Notes: a model not told the origin generated them from the letters alone. A DNA stretch of 64,000 nucleotides from Sporomusa ovata DSM 2662 (GCF_000445445.1 NZ_ASXP01000001.1:666501-730500); one strand, 5' to 3'; shown: positions 44,918-54,193, counted from the first letter of the stretch. Made by a program: numbers and translations.

Positions 44918-46351
44918 GTGCAGGCAAATATAATCGTCTATGATGTGGGAAGTACTTATACGAAGTTGACTGCATTCTTGTTGGCGGAGGGGGTACTGGA
45001 ATTTGTTGCCCGGTCGCAGGCTTTGACAACGATTGATGATATTGAAATCGGAGTATTGGCAGCTAAACAGGCCTTAGCGGTAAAGGGCGTGGAAGTTTGC
45101 CGTGAGGAGGTTGTTTTTTCTACCAGCAGTGCAGCCGGGGGGCTGCGGATGGTAGCTCTTGGATATATGCCGCGGGTAACAGCTAAGGCGGCCAAAGAAG
45201 TAGCCATGAGTGCGGGTGCTAGGGTACTCGAAATCGTCAGTTGCGAGGATTTGCCTGAATTTCGCTTACAGGTATTACAGGAGATAAAGCCTGATATTGT
45301 CTTGCTGGCAGGCGGTACTGACGGCGGCGATCAGGATTCCATGCTTGAAAATGCTAGAATTATTGTTAAATCCAAAAGTAACGCTGTTATCATTATTGCC
45401 GGTAACTATGCTGCCCAGGGTGAAGTGGCTGAGATACTAACAAGCGGTGGTATTGCGAATATTCGTGTTTCGAATGTTATGCCTACCATTCATGAATTAA
45501 AAGTTAAACCAGCCAGAGAAGCGATTCATGAACAGTTTATCAAGCAAATTACCTTGGCAAAAGGGTTAAATAAACTGCTTAATGTTGTATCTGACAAGAA
45601 GGTCACGCCAACTCCGGGGGCAGTGCTTCTGGGCGCAGAATTGCTAGCGAAAGGAACTTTTGCCCAGGAGGGCATCGGGGACATTCTAGTCATTGATATT
45701 GGCGGCGCGACTACTGATATTCATTCTGTCATGCCGGGGCTCGAAAAACTTACCATTGAGGAAAAAGGGCTGGTGATCAATAACGAAAAACAGCCCTCAT
45801 ACCGCACGGTTGAAGGTAACCTTGGCTTACGCATCAGTGCGACCGGCATTGTTGAGACTATCGGTCCGGCGGGAGTGCTGACCAAAATTGGCTATAAAGG
45901 CGAAGAACTGGAGCAGAAATTAATCGATTATGCTGTTTTTCTGGAGAAAAACCCTGGTCATATAAGCCAATCTACTTGTGAAAAAGATTTTGATCTGGCG
46001 TTAGCCATTTGTGCTATTGAGGTGGCATTAAAACGGCACGCAGGTTATATTTCACAAGAGTTTAACCCAGTTATGGGGATTATACCGGGTATTCCAATCG
46101 GCAGAGATTTGCGGCGTGTCAAGTATGTTTTCGCTGTTGGCGGACTGTTTACGCATCGTACGACGGAAGAAAAGCAATTTGTGGTTAAACAAGCCTTTAA
46201 AAACCCTGGCATTTCTCTTTTGCCAATACAACCGGTATTTATTTTTGATGAGCACTACCTACTATATTCCATTGGCGTTTTGGGCCAAAAATACGCTGAC
46301 GCTAGTTTACAGTTTGCAAAAAAACATTTCAAAATAGAAAAGGAAGTGTAG
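44918..46351 (+). CDS. MutL/GlmL-type protein, probable mutase reactivase
   Basis: A 477-aa protein of the glutamate mutase L family, with the ASKHA nucleotide-binding fold: DVGSTYTKLTAF near 9 and VIDIGGATTDIHSV near 255. MutL proteins occur beside adenosylcobalamin mutases such as glutamate mutase. Here the partner should be Mgm, encoded two genes upstream, and a role in freeing the enzyme from damaged cofactor is inferred by analogy. The GTG start has AGGAG about 10 bases upstream. The stop is one base before dml. Confidence 0.88.
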   Translation: MQANIIVYDVGSTYTKLTAFLLAEGVLEFVARSQALTTIDDIEIGVLAAKQALAVKGVEVCREEVVFSTSSAAGGLRMVALGYMPRVTAKAAKEVAMSAGARVLEIVSCEDLPEFRLQVLQEIKPDIVLLAGGTDGGDQDSMLENARIIVKSKSNAVIIIAGNYAAQGEVAEILTSGGIANIRVSNVMPTIHELKVKPAREAIHEQFIKQITLAKGLNKLLNVVSDKKVTPTPGAVLLGAELLAKGTFAQEGIGDILVIDIGGATTDIHSVMPGLEKLTIEEKGLVINNEKQPSYRTVEGNLGLRISATGIVETIGPAGVLTKIGYKGEELEQKLIDYAVFLEKNPGHISQSTCEKDFDLALAICAIEVALKRHAGYISQEFNPVMGIIPGIPIGRDLRRVKYVFAVGGLFTHRTTEEKQFVVKQAFKNPGISLLPIQPVFIFDEHYLLYSIGVLGQKYADASLQFAKKHFKIEKEV

Positions 46352-46352
46352 T

Positions 46353-47216
46353 ATGAAAAGAACTACTATTTTAAGACAATTACTAGCTGGGAAAAATATT
46401 GTTGTTACACCGGGAGCTCATGACGCATTAACAGCTAAAATAATTGAAAAAACCGGGTTTCCGGCAGTATATATGACAGGTTATGGGCAGGCTGCCAGTC
46501 ATCTGGGTAAACCTGATGTCGGCCTTTTGACAATGACGGAAATGGTAGCTCGCGCCGCTAATATAGTGGAGGCTGTCAGCGTTCCGGTAATTGCTGATGC
46601 CGATACGGGTTTCGGCAATGCGGTAAATGTTATGCGTACAGTACGTGAATATGAAAAAGCCGGAGTTGCGGCGATTCAGCTTGAAGACCAGGTAGCACCA
46701 AAAAAGTGTGGCCATATGATTGGACGTCAGGTTGTTTCCAAAGAAGAAATGGTCGGTAAAATTAAGGCTGCCGTTGATGCTCGCCGTGATAACGATCTAG
46801 TTATTATTGCCCGTACTGATGCCCGGACAGTTCATGGAATTAACGAAGCGCTTGACCGGGCCAAAGCGTATGAGGAAGCGGGAGCAGACTTGTTATTTGT
46901 AGAATCACCTGAAAGCATTGAAGAAATGAAGCTCATCACTTCATCCTTCAACGTGCCGGTATTGGCAAATATGGTTGAGGGAGGCCGCACACCACTATTG
47001 CTAAACCAAGAGCTGGAGGAAATTGGCTTTAATATTGTCATCTATCCCACAGCTTCAACATATAGCGTGTGTCTGGCTGTTTCCCGTTTGATGCAAAACT
47101 TGAAGCAGATGGGTACAACAGCCGGTATGATGGACGAAATGATTAAGTTTACCGAGTTTAACGAATTGATTGGATTGCCGCAAATTAGAGAGTATGAAAG
47201 GGTATATATAAAGTAA
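46353..47216 (+). CDS. dml: 2,3-Dimethylmalate lyase
   Basis: A 287-aa member of the PEP mutase/isocitrate lyase superfamily, close in length to the 289-aa E. barkeri enzyme. It splits (2R,3S)-2,3-dimethylmalate into propionate and pyruvate, the last step of the pathway. ADADTGFGN near 83 binds Mg, and KKCGH near 117 holds the catalytic cysteine loop. By sequence alone it could be methylisocitrate lyase; its position at the end of the dmd-mgm-mii operon supports dml. GGAAG precedes the ATG. No strong terminator follows. Confidence 0.92.
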   Translation: MKRTTILRQLLAGKNIVVTPGAHDALTAKIIEKTGFPAVYMTGYGQAASHLGKPDVGLLTMTEMVARAANIVEAVSVPVIADADTGFGNAVNVMRTVREYEKAGVAAIQLEDQVAPKKCGHMIGRQVVSKEEMVGKIKAAVDARRDNDLVIIARTDARTVHGINEALDRAKAYEEAGADLLFVESPESIEEMKLITSSFNVPVLANMVEGGRTPLLLNQELEEIGFNIVIYPTASTYSVCLAVSRLMQNLKQMGTTAGMMDEMIKFTEFNELIGLPQIREYERVYIK

Positions 47217-47308
47217 GTTCTTGCCGAAGTAAACCGGTCTCTACGCCTGCCACAAAAGCGGGCGCATAGATACTGAGTCGTTAAGCTAAGAAGGAGGGTT
47301 TGGAAACT

Positions 47309-47377
47309 ATGGATACAGATGGTTTCTTCTTAGGTAGCTGCTCAAAAATTAAAAACCTAAGGGGGAAAACACAATGA
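47309..47377 (+). CDS. 22-aa leader peptide coupled to the OmpM gene
   Basis: A short frame, MDTDGFFLGSCSKIKNLRGK plus TQ, with a strong AAGGAGGG 10 bases before its ATG. Its stop codon overlaps the porin ATG (ATGA). The porin also has its own AAGGGGGA. The arrangement suggests translational coupling or a regulatory leader. No family is recognisable, and conservation in related genomes would be needed to call it real. Confidence 0.45.
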   Translation: MDTDGFFLGSCSKIKNLRGKTQ

Positions 47378-48654
47378 AAAGACAAACAGCTATGGCGCTT
47401 GCAGCAGTATTTGCAATGGGCGTAGCAGGAACAGCGCTGGCCGCTCCTGCTAATCCTTTTGTCGATGTGCCGGCAAAACACTGGGCGTACGACTCGATCA
47501 ACAAGCTTGCCCAAGCTGGCGTAATCTCCGGCTACGGCGACGGCACCTACCAAGGTAACAAAACCCTTACCCGTTATGAAGTTGCTACTATCGTAGCCAA
47601 AGCTATGGCTAACAGCGAAAAGGCTGACGCTGCAACCCAAAAAGAAATTGATGCTCTGAAAGCTGAATTTGGCACAGAACTTAACAACCTCGGCGTTCGG
47701 GTTGACAACCTGGAGAAAAATTCCTCTAAAGTGAAGTTCACCGGTCAAATCCGGGAACGGTATAATTACCAGGACAAGGCAGACACTGGTATTGACCGTA
47801 CAAAGGAACTCACTCGTCTGCGTTTAAACATGGAAGCACCGATAGCTGAAAATGTTACTTTCCATGGCCGTTATGAATCACAATCCGAGTGGGGCAGTAG
47901 TGCTGGTTCTGAAGCCAAGCTGAGACAAGCTTATATCAATGGCAAACTAGGTGAAGTAGGCTATAGCTTTGGTCGTCAGCCTATCTGGTTGGGGCAAGGT
48001 ATGATTGCCGATATTACCGGCAATTGCGATGGATTGGTGTTAAGCGGCGGTAACAAGGTAAAAGTTACTGCAGGCGTCTTTAAATATAACATGGGAATAT
48101 ATGAAGACGACTATGCTAACATGAAAAATTTGAATTATGCTGCTGCCAATATTGATGCGACTATCAATAAAAACCTCAACATGACTGCAGCCTACATTGC
48201 CGACAAAGACGAGCTCAATTATAAAACTATATCGTCTGGCTTCGCGTATACAGGAATTAAAAACTTCGCCATAACCGGTGAGTATGGTATGAATGATTCT
48301 TATCATGCTAATTCCCATAACAATGGCGATGAGGCCAAAGCCTGGTTTGCTCAACTTAAATACCGGGGCGCCCAACAAGATAAAATCGGTTCATCAGGGA
48401 TATGGGTAGGCTACAGGAGTGCTGAGAAAGGTTTCGATCCTTCTGAGATGTCTACGCTCGATACCGGCAGATACGCTGATACAACCTATGGCAATTTGGA
48501 CAATATTAAAGGTATGGAATTAGGGGCTGAGTATACTGTGTTCAGAAACGGTGTGCTGTCAGTTATGTATGAAGATCTGGAACTCAAAGCTCCCCAAGCT
48601 GGACAAAACAAAGATAAAAAGGGCCTCTGGGCTACGTTAATCTATTCTTTCTAA
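47374..48654 (+). CDS. OmpM-type outer membrane porin with SLH domain
   Basis: A 426-aa outer membrane protein. A signal peptide (residues 1-24, ending ALAA), one SLH domain (about 28-80, FVDVPAKHWAYDSINKLA) and a short coiled-coil linker (about 85-115) precede a beta-barrel (about 120-426) ending in aromatic Phe. OmpM proteins tether the outer membrane to the polyamine-modified peptidoglycan in Negativicutes, so this gene is a lineage marker. It is probably a main route for small solutes, possibly including nicotinate. AAGGGGGA lies 8 bases before the ATG, which overlaps the leader peptide stop. Confidence 0.95.
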   Translation: MKRQTAMALAAVFAMGVAGTALAAPANPFVDVPAKHWAYDSINKLAQAGVISGYGDGTYQGNKTLTRYEVATIVAKAMANSEKADAATQKEIDALKAEFGTELNNLGVRVDNLEKNSSKVKFTGQIRERYNYQDKADTGIDRTKELTRLRLNMEAPIAENVTFHGRYESQSEWGSSAGSEAKLRQAYINGKLGEVGYSFGRQPIWLGQGMIADITGNCDGLVLSGGNKVKVTAGVFKYNMGIYEDDYANMKNLNYAAANIDATINKNLNMTAAYIADKDELNYKTISSGFAYTGIKNFAITGEYGMNDSYHANSHNNGDEAKAWFAQLKYRGAQQDKIGSSGIWVGYRSAEKGFDPSEMSTLDTGRYADTTYGNLDNIKGMELGAEYTVFRNGVLSVMYEDLELKAPQAGQNKDKKGLWATLIYSF

Positions 48655-48688
48655 TTTCCGGTCAAAGGGGCTGTCGCATTAAGACCGC

Positions 48689-48748
48689 CTATGAAGCAAC
48701 AAAATGGCATCCGGCTAGTGCCGGATGCCATTTTTTGTTGTTTCATAG
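48689..48748 (+). terminator. Long terminator after OmpM
   Basis: A near-perfect stem of about 26 bp (CTATGAAGCAAC... with ...GTTGTTTCATAG; inner ATGGCATCCGGC with GCCGGATGCCAT) and a TAGT loop. A T-run lies within the descending arm. Such strength fits a highly expressed porin. Confidence 0.9.
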
Positions 48749-48879
48749 TATGTTTAGGCTTTGGCATGATACAGATTATACCTTGTATTAATCAATTTAT
48801 CAGCAAAATACTAGTAGTAGATAAACGGTTTAAAACTTCTTATTTGTTGGTACTATTTTGCGCAAAGGAGCGTGATTTT

Positions 48880-50604
48880 TTGGAGCTTGTGAATATAACG
48901 ATTGACGGACAACAAGTAAAGGTGCCAAAAGACGCAACTGTTCTGGAAGCCGCAAGAGGTATTGGGGTAGAGATTCCTACTTTATGCTACCATCCGGAGC
49001 ATAGACCTGAGGGATCTTGCCGGATATGTTTAGTTGAGGTCGTGGGTGCAAGAGGCCTTGTAGCTTCCTGTGTTTTTCCTGTAAGCGAGGGGATGGTTGT
49101 TAAAACAAATACTCCAGATGTGCGTGAAGCTCGTAAAGCAGTGGTTGAGCTTCTATTAGCTAACCATCCTCAAGATTGCCTCTCGTGCCAACGTAATTTG
49201 CATTGTGAGCTGCAAAAGATTGCTGCTGATTGCGGTATTCGCGAAATCAGATTCGAAGGAGAAAAGAAGGATTACCCGCTTGATGCCGACAATCCGGCGC
49301 TGGTTCGCGACCAGAATAAGTGCGTGCTTTGCGGTAGGTGTATCCGTGCTTGCAGCGGACTTCAGGGGGTTAACGTGTATACTTTTGCCAATCGGGGCTT
49401 TAATACTACCGTAACGCCTGCTTTTAATGCCGGTCTGCACGAAGCAACCTGTACTTTTTGCGGACAATGCGCTAATATATGTCCGACGGCAGCCATTGTT
49501 GAGAAAGACGATACAAAAGAGGTATGGGAGGCACTGCACAACCCAGCCAAATATGTAGTTGTTCAAACAGCACCGGCAGTCCGGGTTGCTTTAGGTGAAA
49601 ACCTTGGGTTTAGAAGCGGTGATATTGTTACAGGCCAAATGGTCGCAGCTTTAAAACGTCTTGGTTTTGACAAGGTTTTTGATACTGCTTTTTCAGCTGA
49701 TGTGACTATTATGGAGGAAGGTTCTGAATTTATTGAGCGGCTGACGCACGATGGGACGTTACCGATGATTACTTCCTGCAGTCCCGGCTGGGTTAATTTT
49801 GTCGAACTTATGTATCCTGACTTGCTCAAGCATTTATCAACAACAAAATCACCACAACAAATATTTGGCGTGCTGGTAAAAACCTATTATGCTGAGAAAG
49901 CCAAAATCGATCCCCAAGATATTGTGTCTGTATCAATAATGCCATGTACGGCCAAAAAGGTTGAGTCTGGCCGGCAAGAGATGAGTGCCAGTGGCTATCA
50001 GGATGTTGATTATGTTCTTACAACACGGGAACTAGCCCGGATGATCAAAGAGGCTGGAATTAGTTTTAGTAATTTAAAAACAGAAGAGTTTGATGCTCCA
50101 TTAGGCATTTCTACTGGTGCTGCGGTCATCTTTGGTGCTACCGGCGGGGTAATGGAGGCAGCTCTAAGAACGGTGTCCGAGGTTTTGACCGGTAAGACGC
50201 TGGAGTGCATTGAATTTCATGCTGTGCGTGGACTTGAAGGCATTAAGGAGGCAGAAGTTACCATTGGTGAAAAAACGATAAAGGTAGCTGTTGCCTATAC
50301 GTTGGCCAACGCGCGCATCATCCTGGACAAAATCCGTAAAGGAGAAACTGATTACCACTTTATTGAAATCATGGCTTGTCCTGGAGGTTGTATTGGCGGT
50401 GGTGGTCAGCCAATCTCTACATCACCTGAAATTCGTACACAACGGATGGCCGCAATTTATGAATGCGATGAGGCGGCAGCTATTCGCAAGTCTCACGAAA
50501 ATCCAGCAGTTAAAGAATTATACGATACCTGGCTGGGAAAACCATTAGGCGAGAAATCGCATCATCTACTGCATACCCATTACCAGGCACAAGTACGCAA
50601 GTAA
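48880..50604 (+). CDS. hydA: [FeFe] hydrogenase, monomeric clostridial type
   Basis: A 574-aa hydrogenase, the length of Clostridium pasteurianum CpI. In order: an N-terminal [2Fe-2S] domain (CYHPEHRPEGSCRIC near 34), a His-ligated [4Fe-4S] site (HPQDCLSCQRNLHC near 95), two [4Fe-4S] motifs (CVLCGRCIRAC near 148 and CTFCGQCANICP near 190), then the H-cluster domain with TSCSPGWVNF near 298, MPCTAKKVE near 354 and MACPGGCIGGGG near 498. I chose the TTG at 48880 because AAAGGAG lies 9 bases upstream; the open frame before it crosses the OmpM terminator. It disposes of or supplies reducing power through ferredoxin. Confidence 0.95.
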   Translation: MELVNITIDGQQVKVPKDATVLEAARGIGVEIPTLCYHPEHRPEGSCRICLVEVVGARGLVASCVFPVSEGMVVKTNTPDVREARKAVVELLLANHPQDCLSCQRNLHCELQKIAADCGIREIRFEGEKKDYPLDADNPALVRDQNKCVLCGRCIRACSGLQGVNVYTFANRGFNTTVTPAFNAGLHEATCTFCGQCANICPTAAIVEKDDTKEVWEALHNPAKYVVVQTAPAVRVALGENLGFRSGDIVTGQMVAALKRLGFDKVFDTAFSADVTIMEEGSEFIERLTHDGTLPMITSCSPGWVNFVELMYPDLLKHLSTTKSPQQIFGVLVKTYYAEKAKIDPQDIVSVSIMPCTAKKVESGRQEMSASGYQDVDYVLTTRELARMIKEAGISFSNLKTEEFDAPLGISTGAAVIFGATGGVMEAALRTVSEVLTGKTLECIEFHAVRGLEGIKEAEVTIGEKTIKVAVAYTLANARIILDKIRKGETDYHFIEIMACPGGCIGGGGQPISTSPEIRTQRMAAIYECDEAAAIRKSHENPAVKELYDTWLGKPLGEKSHHLLHTHYQAQVRK

Positions 50605-50621
50605 AGATAAAAGGAGATAAT

Positions 50622-52097
50622 ATGATAAAGGAAAAAACAACAATAGAAACAGGGTGGAAATTAGACAATAGTTATGCCTGTCTGCCAAAGCTGTTTTTTA
50701 GTAATCTCAAGCCAACTCCTGTACCATCACCGAAGTTGGTCATTCTTAATTATCCCCTGGCAGCCTCCCTGGGGTTGAATACCCAGGAACTGCAAAGCAA
50801 AGATGGCGTAGCAGTGCTTGCCGGCAATCGGGTTCCTGAAGGCGCTGTGCCGCTTGCGCAAGCTTATGCGGGCCACCAATTTGGGCAATTTACGATGTTA
50901 GGGGATGGCCGGGCGCTGTTACTTGGCGAGCAGATCACACCCCAAGGGGAACGATTTGATATTCAGCTCAAGGGTTCGGGCAAAACACCATACTCTCGCC
51001 GCGGTGATGGGCGGGCGGCACTTGGACCGATGCTGCGCGAATATATCATTAGTGAAGCAATGCATGCGCTAGGTATTGCCACTACCCGCAGCTTAGCAGT
51101 AGTAACAACTGGTGAGTCAATAATCCGCGAAACCAATCAGCCGGGGGCAATTCTGACCCGCATTGCTGCCAGTCATCTGCGCGTCGGCACTTTTCAGTAT
51201 GTTGCATCATGGGGTACTATTGAAGATTTACGAGCTTTGGCTGACTATACGCTGAAGCGCCACTTTCCGGATGTTGCAGTTGATGAGAATCAATATCTTT
51301 CCCTGCTTAAAGAAGTGATCAAGCGCCAGGCTATCCTAATTGCTAAATGGCAACTGGTTGGATTTATCCACGGAGTAATGAATACCGATAACATGGCCCT
51401 TAGCGGAGAAACTATTGATTATGGTCCGTGCGCCTTTATGGATGTCTATGACCCTCAAACGGTATTCAGTTCGATTGATATGCAAGGCCGCTATGCCTAT
51501 GGCAATCAGCCGTATATTGCCGGGTGGAATCTGGCACGATTTGCTGAAACCCTGTTGCCGCTATTGCATGCTGATCAGGTGAAGGCTGTTACACTGGCCC
51601 AGGAGGCCATTGCAGATTATACTGAGTTGTATCATAATAATTGGCTCGCGGGAATGAGAGCAAAACTGGGAATAGTTAACCAGGAGGTCCAGGATGAAGC
51701 TCTTATTGAAGGGCTCCTCAGTATGATGCAGAAATATTCTGTGGACTATACTAATACTTTCCGCGCATTAACTTTTGATACGCCGGAGGATACAGTACTG
51801 TTCGGCACCACAGAATTTACTCAATGGTATGAGCTGTGGAAGGCGAGGTTAGGCAGACAACGGGAAACGAAAGTCAACTCGCAACAGTTGATGAAAAACA
51901 GCAATCCGGCGGTAATCCCCCGCAACCACCAGGTAGAAGCCGTGCTGGGAGCTGCTGTGAAACAAGGAGACTACAGCAGGCTGGAGCAGCTCCTTAAGGT
52001 TCTTGCAAACCCTTACGCGCACTCCCCCGAACAAGCTGATTACGCCACACTGCCTGATCCATCAACCCGGCCTTACCGAACCTTTTGCGGCACTTGA
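50622..52097 (+). CDS. selO: Protein adenylyltransferase SelO
   Basis: A 491-aa pseudokinase-fold enzyme (YdiU/UPF0061) that transfers AMP from ATP to proteins. YAGHQFGQFTMLGDGRALLLG near 85, GSGKTPYSRRGDGRAALGPMLRE near 118 and HGVMNTDNMALSGETIDYGP near 250 are typical. The third-last residue is cysteine (TFCGT end), where some relatives carry selenocysteine; the codon here is TGC. AAAGGAG precedes the ATG 18 bases after the hydrogenase, so the two may share a transcript. The link to hydrogenase is positional only. Confidence 0.95.
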   Translation: MIKEKTTIETGWKLDNSYACLPKLFFSNLKPTPVPSPKLVILNYPLAASLGLNTQELQSKDGVAVLAGNRVPEGAVPLAQAYAGHQFGQFTMLGDGRALLLGEQITPQGERFDIQLKGSGKTPYSRRGDGRAALGPMLREYIISEAMHALGIATTRSLAVVTTGESIIRETNQPGAILTRIAASHLRVGTFQYVASWGTIEDLRALADYTLKRHFPDVAVDENQYLSLLKEVIKRQAILIAKWQLVGFIHGVMNTDNMALSGETIDYGPCAFMDVYDPQTVFSSIDMQGRYAYGNQPYIAGWNLARFAETLLPLLHADQVKAVTLAQEAIADYTELYHNNWLAGMRAKLGIVNQEVQDEALIEGLLSMMQKYSVDYTNTFRALTFDTPEDTVLFGTTEFTQWYELWKARLGRQRETKVNSQQLMKNSNPAVIPRNHQVEAVLGAAVKQGDYSRLEQLLKVLANPYAHSPEQADYATLPDPSTRPYRTFCGT

Positions 52098-52100
52098 TAG

Positions 52101-52139
52101 TAGGAGCAATGGGACGGTTCCATTGCTCCTACCCTTTTT
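52101..52139 (+). terminator. Terminator after selO, built from a REP-like unit
   Basis: TAGGAGCAATGG pairs with CCATTGCTCCTA, followed by CCCTTTTTTT. The part GGGACGGTTCCATTGCTCC recurs in inverted orientation at 52357 with two differences. Confidence 0.85.
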
Positions 52140-52219
52140 TTATGGGGAATAAAGGAAAAAGATATGGACTATAAGTGGAGTAGTAGTAGAGAATATAATG
52201 CTATAAATATTCCGATATG

Positions 52220-52357
52220 ATTAATAAGAGATTTATATTAGAGATATGTGCCAAGAATGAAGTGATAGCCTTGCAAAGATGGCAAGAGTTCGAAAAACAA
52301 GATAGCAGCAAATTGCAAGAGCAGCAGGTATGTCAGAGCCTTGTATTTAAGGCATAG
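52220..52357 (+). pseudogene. Possible 3' relic of a REP-associated transposase
   Basis: One frame ends in QQQVCQSLVFKA-like residues at a stop directly followed by a REP-like unit. RAYT (Y1-type) transposases typically end in a short TGISxxxVxKA tail next to their REP sequences. The body of the gene is missing or decayed, so this is a tentative reading. The rest of 52140-52486 holds no gene. Confidence 0.3.
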
Positions 52358-52394
52358 GAGCAAAAGAACCGTCCCGACGCTTCCCGACGCTTCC
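52357..52394 (+). repeat. Second REP-like copy and short tandem repeat
   Basis: GGAGCAAAAGAACCGTCCC is the reverse complement, with two differences, of the unit at 52111-52129. A direct repeat of CGACGCTTCC follows. The two units face each other across about 230 bases. Confidence 0.6.
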
Positions 52395-52486
52395 CGCTAA
52401 TGTTTTTATTCCTGTAAAATATTTCAGAGTTGTGATATGCTTAATTAATACCTATTTTATATTAGTTAATTCAGGGAGCTGTTCAG

Positions 52487-53143
52487 ATGCTAAAGAGAAT
52501 TCTCCGATTGTTTTTTGGTCTATGGCTATTTGGGTTGGGAATAGTCCTGACAGTAAAAAGTGACCTAGGGACAGCGCCCTGGGATGTTTTGCATCTGGGG
52601 CTAACCAATTATCTGCCATTAACAATGGGGCAGGTTTCACAGATGACAGGGATTATTGTGATAAGCTTTAGTTGGGTTTTAGGAATCAAGCCAGGGTGGG
52701 GCAGTTTAGCAAACATGTACTTTATTGGCTTGTTTATCGATATTATTATGGCTGGCAATTGGATTTCTGTACCACATAATTGGGTGGGGAAGCTGATGAT
52801 GTTGTTTGCCGGCACTTGGCTTATTGGCTGGGCCAGTTACTTTTACTTATCAGCTGCGTTTGGGGCTGGGCCACGCGATAGTTTTATGGTCGGGGCGATT
52901 CGAAAAATAGGGTGGCCAGTGTGGAAGGTAAGAACAATACTGGAGACGACAGTTGCAGCCTTGGGCTACCTGCTTGGCGGACCTATCGGCATTGGTACTT
53001 TGCTCGTAGCCTTTACGTTAGGTCCGTCCATTCAGTGGGCGTTTAGCATCATGGGGAAACGTGCCCAAGATATTGAACATGATCCGCTGTACTTTTGGCG
53101 GCGAAAATCAATTGGTCAGCATGAAACAAAACAAAAAGTTTAG
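52487..53143 (+). CDS. YczE-like membrane protein
   Basis: A 218-aa integral membrane protein with five to six hydrophobic segments, similar to the YczE/YyaS/YitT family. The opening GLWLFGLGIVLTVKSDLGTAPWDVLHLGL near residue 11 and the GAGPRDSFMVG motif near 125 are typical. The TAPWDV and GPRD motifs may line a transport path, but function is unknown. AGGGAG lies 9 bases before the ATG. It is followed closely by rarD and may share its transcript. Confidence 0.85.
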   Translation: MLKRILRLFFGLWLFGLGIVLTVKSDLGTAPWDVLHLGLTNYLPLTMGQVSQMTGIIVISFSWVLGIKPGWGSLANMYFIGLFIDIIMAGNWISVPHNWVGKLMMLFAGTWLIGWASYFYLSAAFGAGPRDSFMVGAIRKIGWPVWKVRTILETTVAALGYLLGGPIGIGTLLVAFTLGPSIQWAFSIMGKRAQDIEHDPLYFWRRKSIGQHETKQKV

Positions 53144-53165
53144 GTAATCGGTGGGGGTCAAAATT

Positions 53166-54137
53166 ATGAATACTGGCGATAAACAGAAAAACGAACAATT
53201 GGTAGGTGTGTTATCAGCTGCGGGGGCCTATTTGCTATGGGGCGTATTGCCTATTTATTGGAAGCAACTATCCCAGGTTCCCGCTTATGAGATTTTAGCT
53301 CATCGCGTTATTTGGTCCTGTGTATTTATGGTTGTTATTTTGTTGGTAACTCGCGGGATAAGGCAGTTTTGTAACGAAACTGCGGACATTAGTCACCAGC
53401 CTAAAAAACTATTGGGTTTAGTTATTGCTTCTTTGCTTATTAGCGTTAACTGGCTAATTTATATATGGGCTGTTAATGCCAACAAAGTTGTTGAAACAAG
53501 TCTGGGGTATTATATTAATCCACTTGTCAATGTTTTTTTGGGTGTAGTTGTGTTAAAAGAGAAATTATCCCTGTGGCAGAGTGTGTCTTTTGTCCTTGCT
53601 GGTATTGGTGTTATGAATATGGCGATAAGCTTTGGTGCTATTCCCTGGGTCTCGCTGTCGCTGGCTACTTCTTTTGCTTTTTATGGCATGTGTAAAAAAA
53701 TGTTAAAAATTGGTGCAATAACAGCTACCACTTTGGAAACACTGATTGTGTCACCTGCCGCTTTGCTATATCTATTTTATCTTGAGGGACAGGGAAGTGG
53801 CTCTTTCAGGCTATCTTCCTTGCTTACAGCCGGTTTTTTAATGGGTGCCGGTGCTGTTACAGCAACGCCGCTTATCCTATTTGCCAGTGGGGCTAACCGC
53901 CTGCCGCTCAGCTTGCTGGGTTTCATCCAGTATTTGTCGCCGACAATTACCTTGGCGATAGGTGTAGTATTATATCGTGAACCTTTTACAATTGTTCACC
54001 TAGTATCATTTAGCTTAATCTGGCTGGCGTTAGCTGTATTTTCCCTAGCCGGAACTCAGCCATTTGTGAGGGCCGAAGCATGGATTACCGGCTTGTATAA
54101 AGGACAAAACAGTGGAGAAGAGAAAACGTCTTCTTGA
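53166..54137 (+). CDS. rarD: RarD-type EamA permease
   Basis: A 323-aa protein with ten hydrophobic segments in two five-helix EamA halves. LLWGVLPIYWKQLSQVPAYEILAHRVIWS near residue 17 is the RarD signature; NKVVETSLGYYINPLVNVFLG near 108 is also conserved. Relatives are linked to chloramphenicol tolerance in E. coli, though the natural substrate is not known. ATG 53166 is chosen because GTGGGGGTC lies upstream and the protein then starts just before the first helix. Confidence 0.9.
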   Translation: MNTGDKQKNEQLVGVLSAAGAYLLWGVLPIYWKQLSQVPAYEILAHRVIWSCVFMVVILLVTRGIRQFCNETADISHQPKKLLGLVIASLLISVNWLIYIWAVNANKVVETSLGYYINPLVNVFLGVVVLKEKLSLWQSVSFVLAGIGVMNMAISFGAIPWVSLSLATSFAFYGMCKKMLKIGAITATTLETLIVSPAALLYLFYLEGQGSGSFRLSSLLTAGFLMGAGAVTATPLILFASGANRLPLSLLGFIQYLSPTITLAIGVVLYREPFTIVHLVSFSLIWLALAVFSLAGTQPFVRAEAWITGLYKGQNSGEEKTSS

Positions 54138-54193
54138 CATTAAAGATATTTTTACGTATACTCAATAATAAAATAATATAATTTGTGACGGAG

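Noticed and set aside
48691..48879. N-terminal extension of the hydrogenase
   Set aside because: It would start inside the OmpM terminator; a TTG at 48880 with AAAGGAG gives the normal CpI length.
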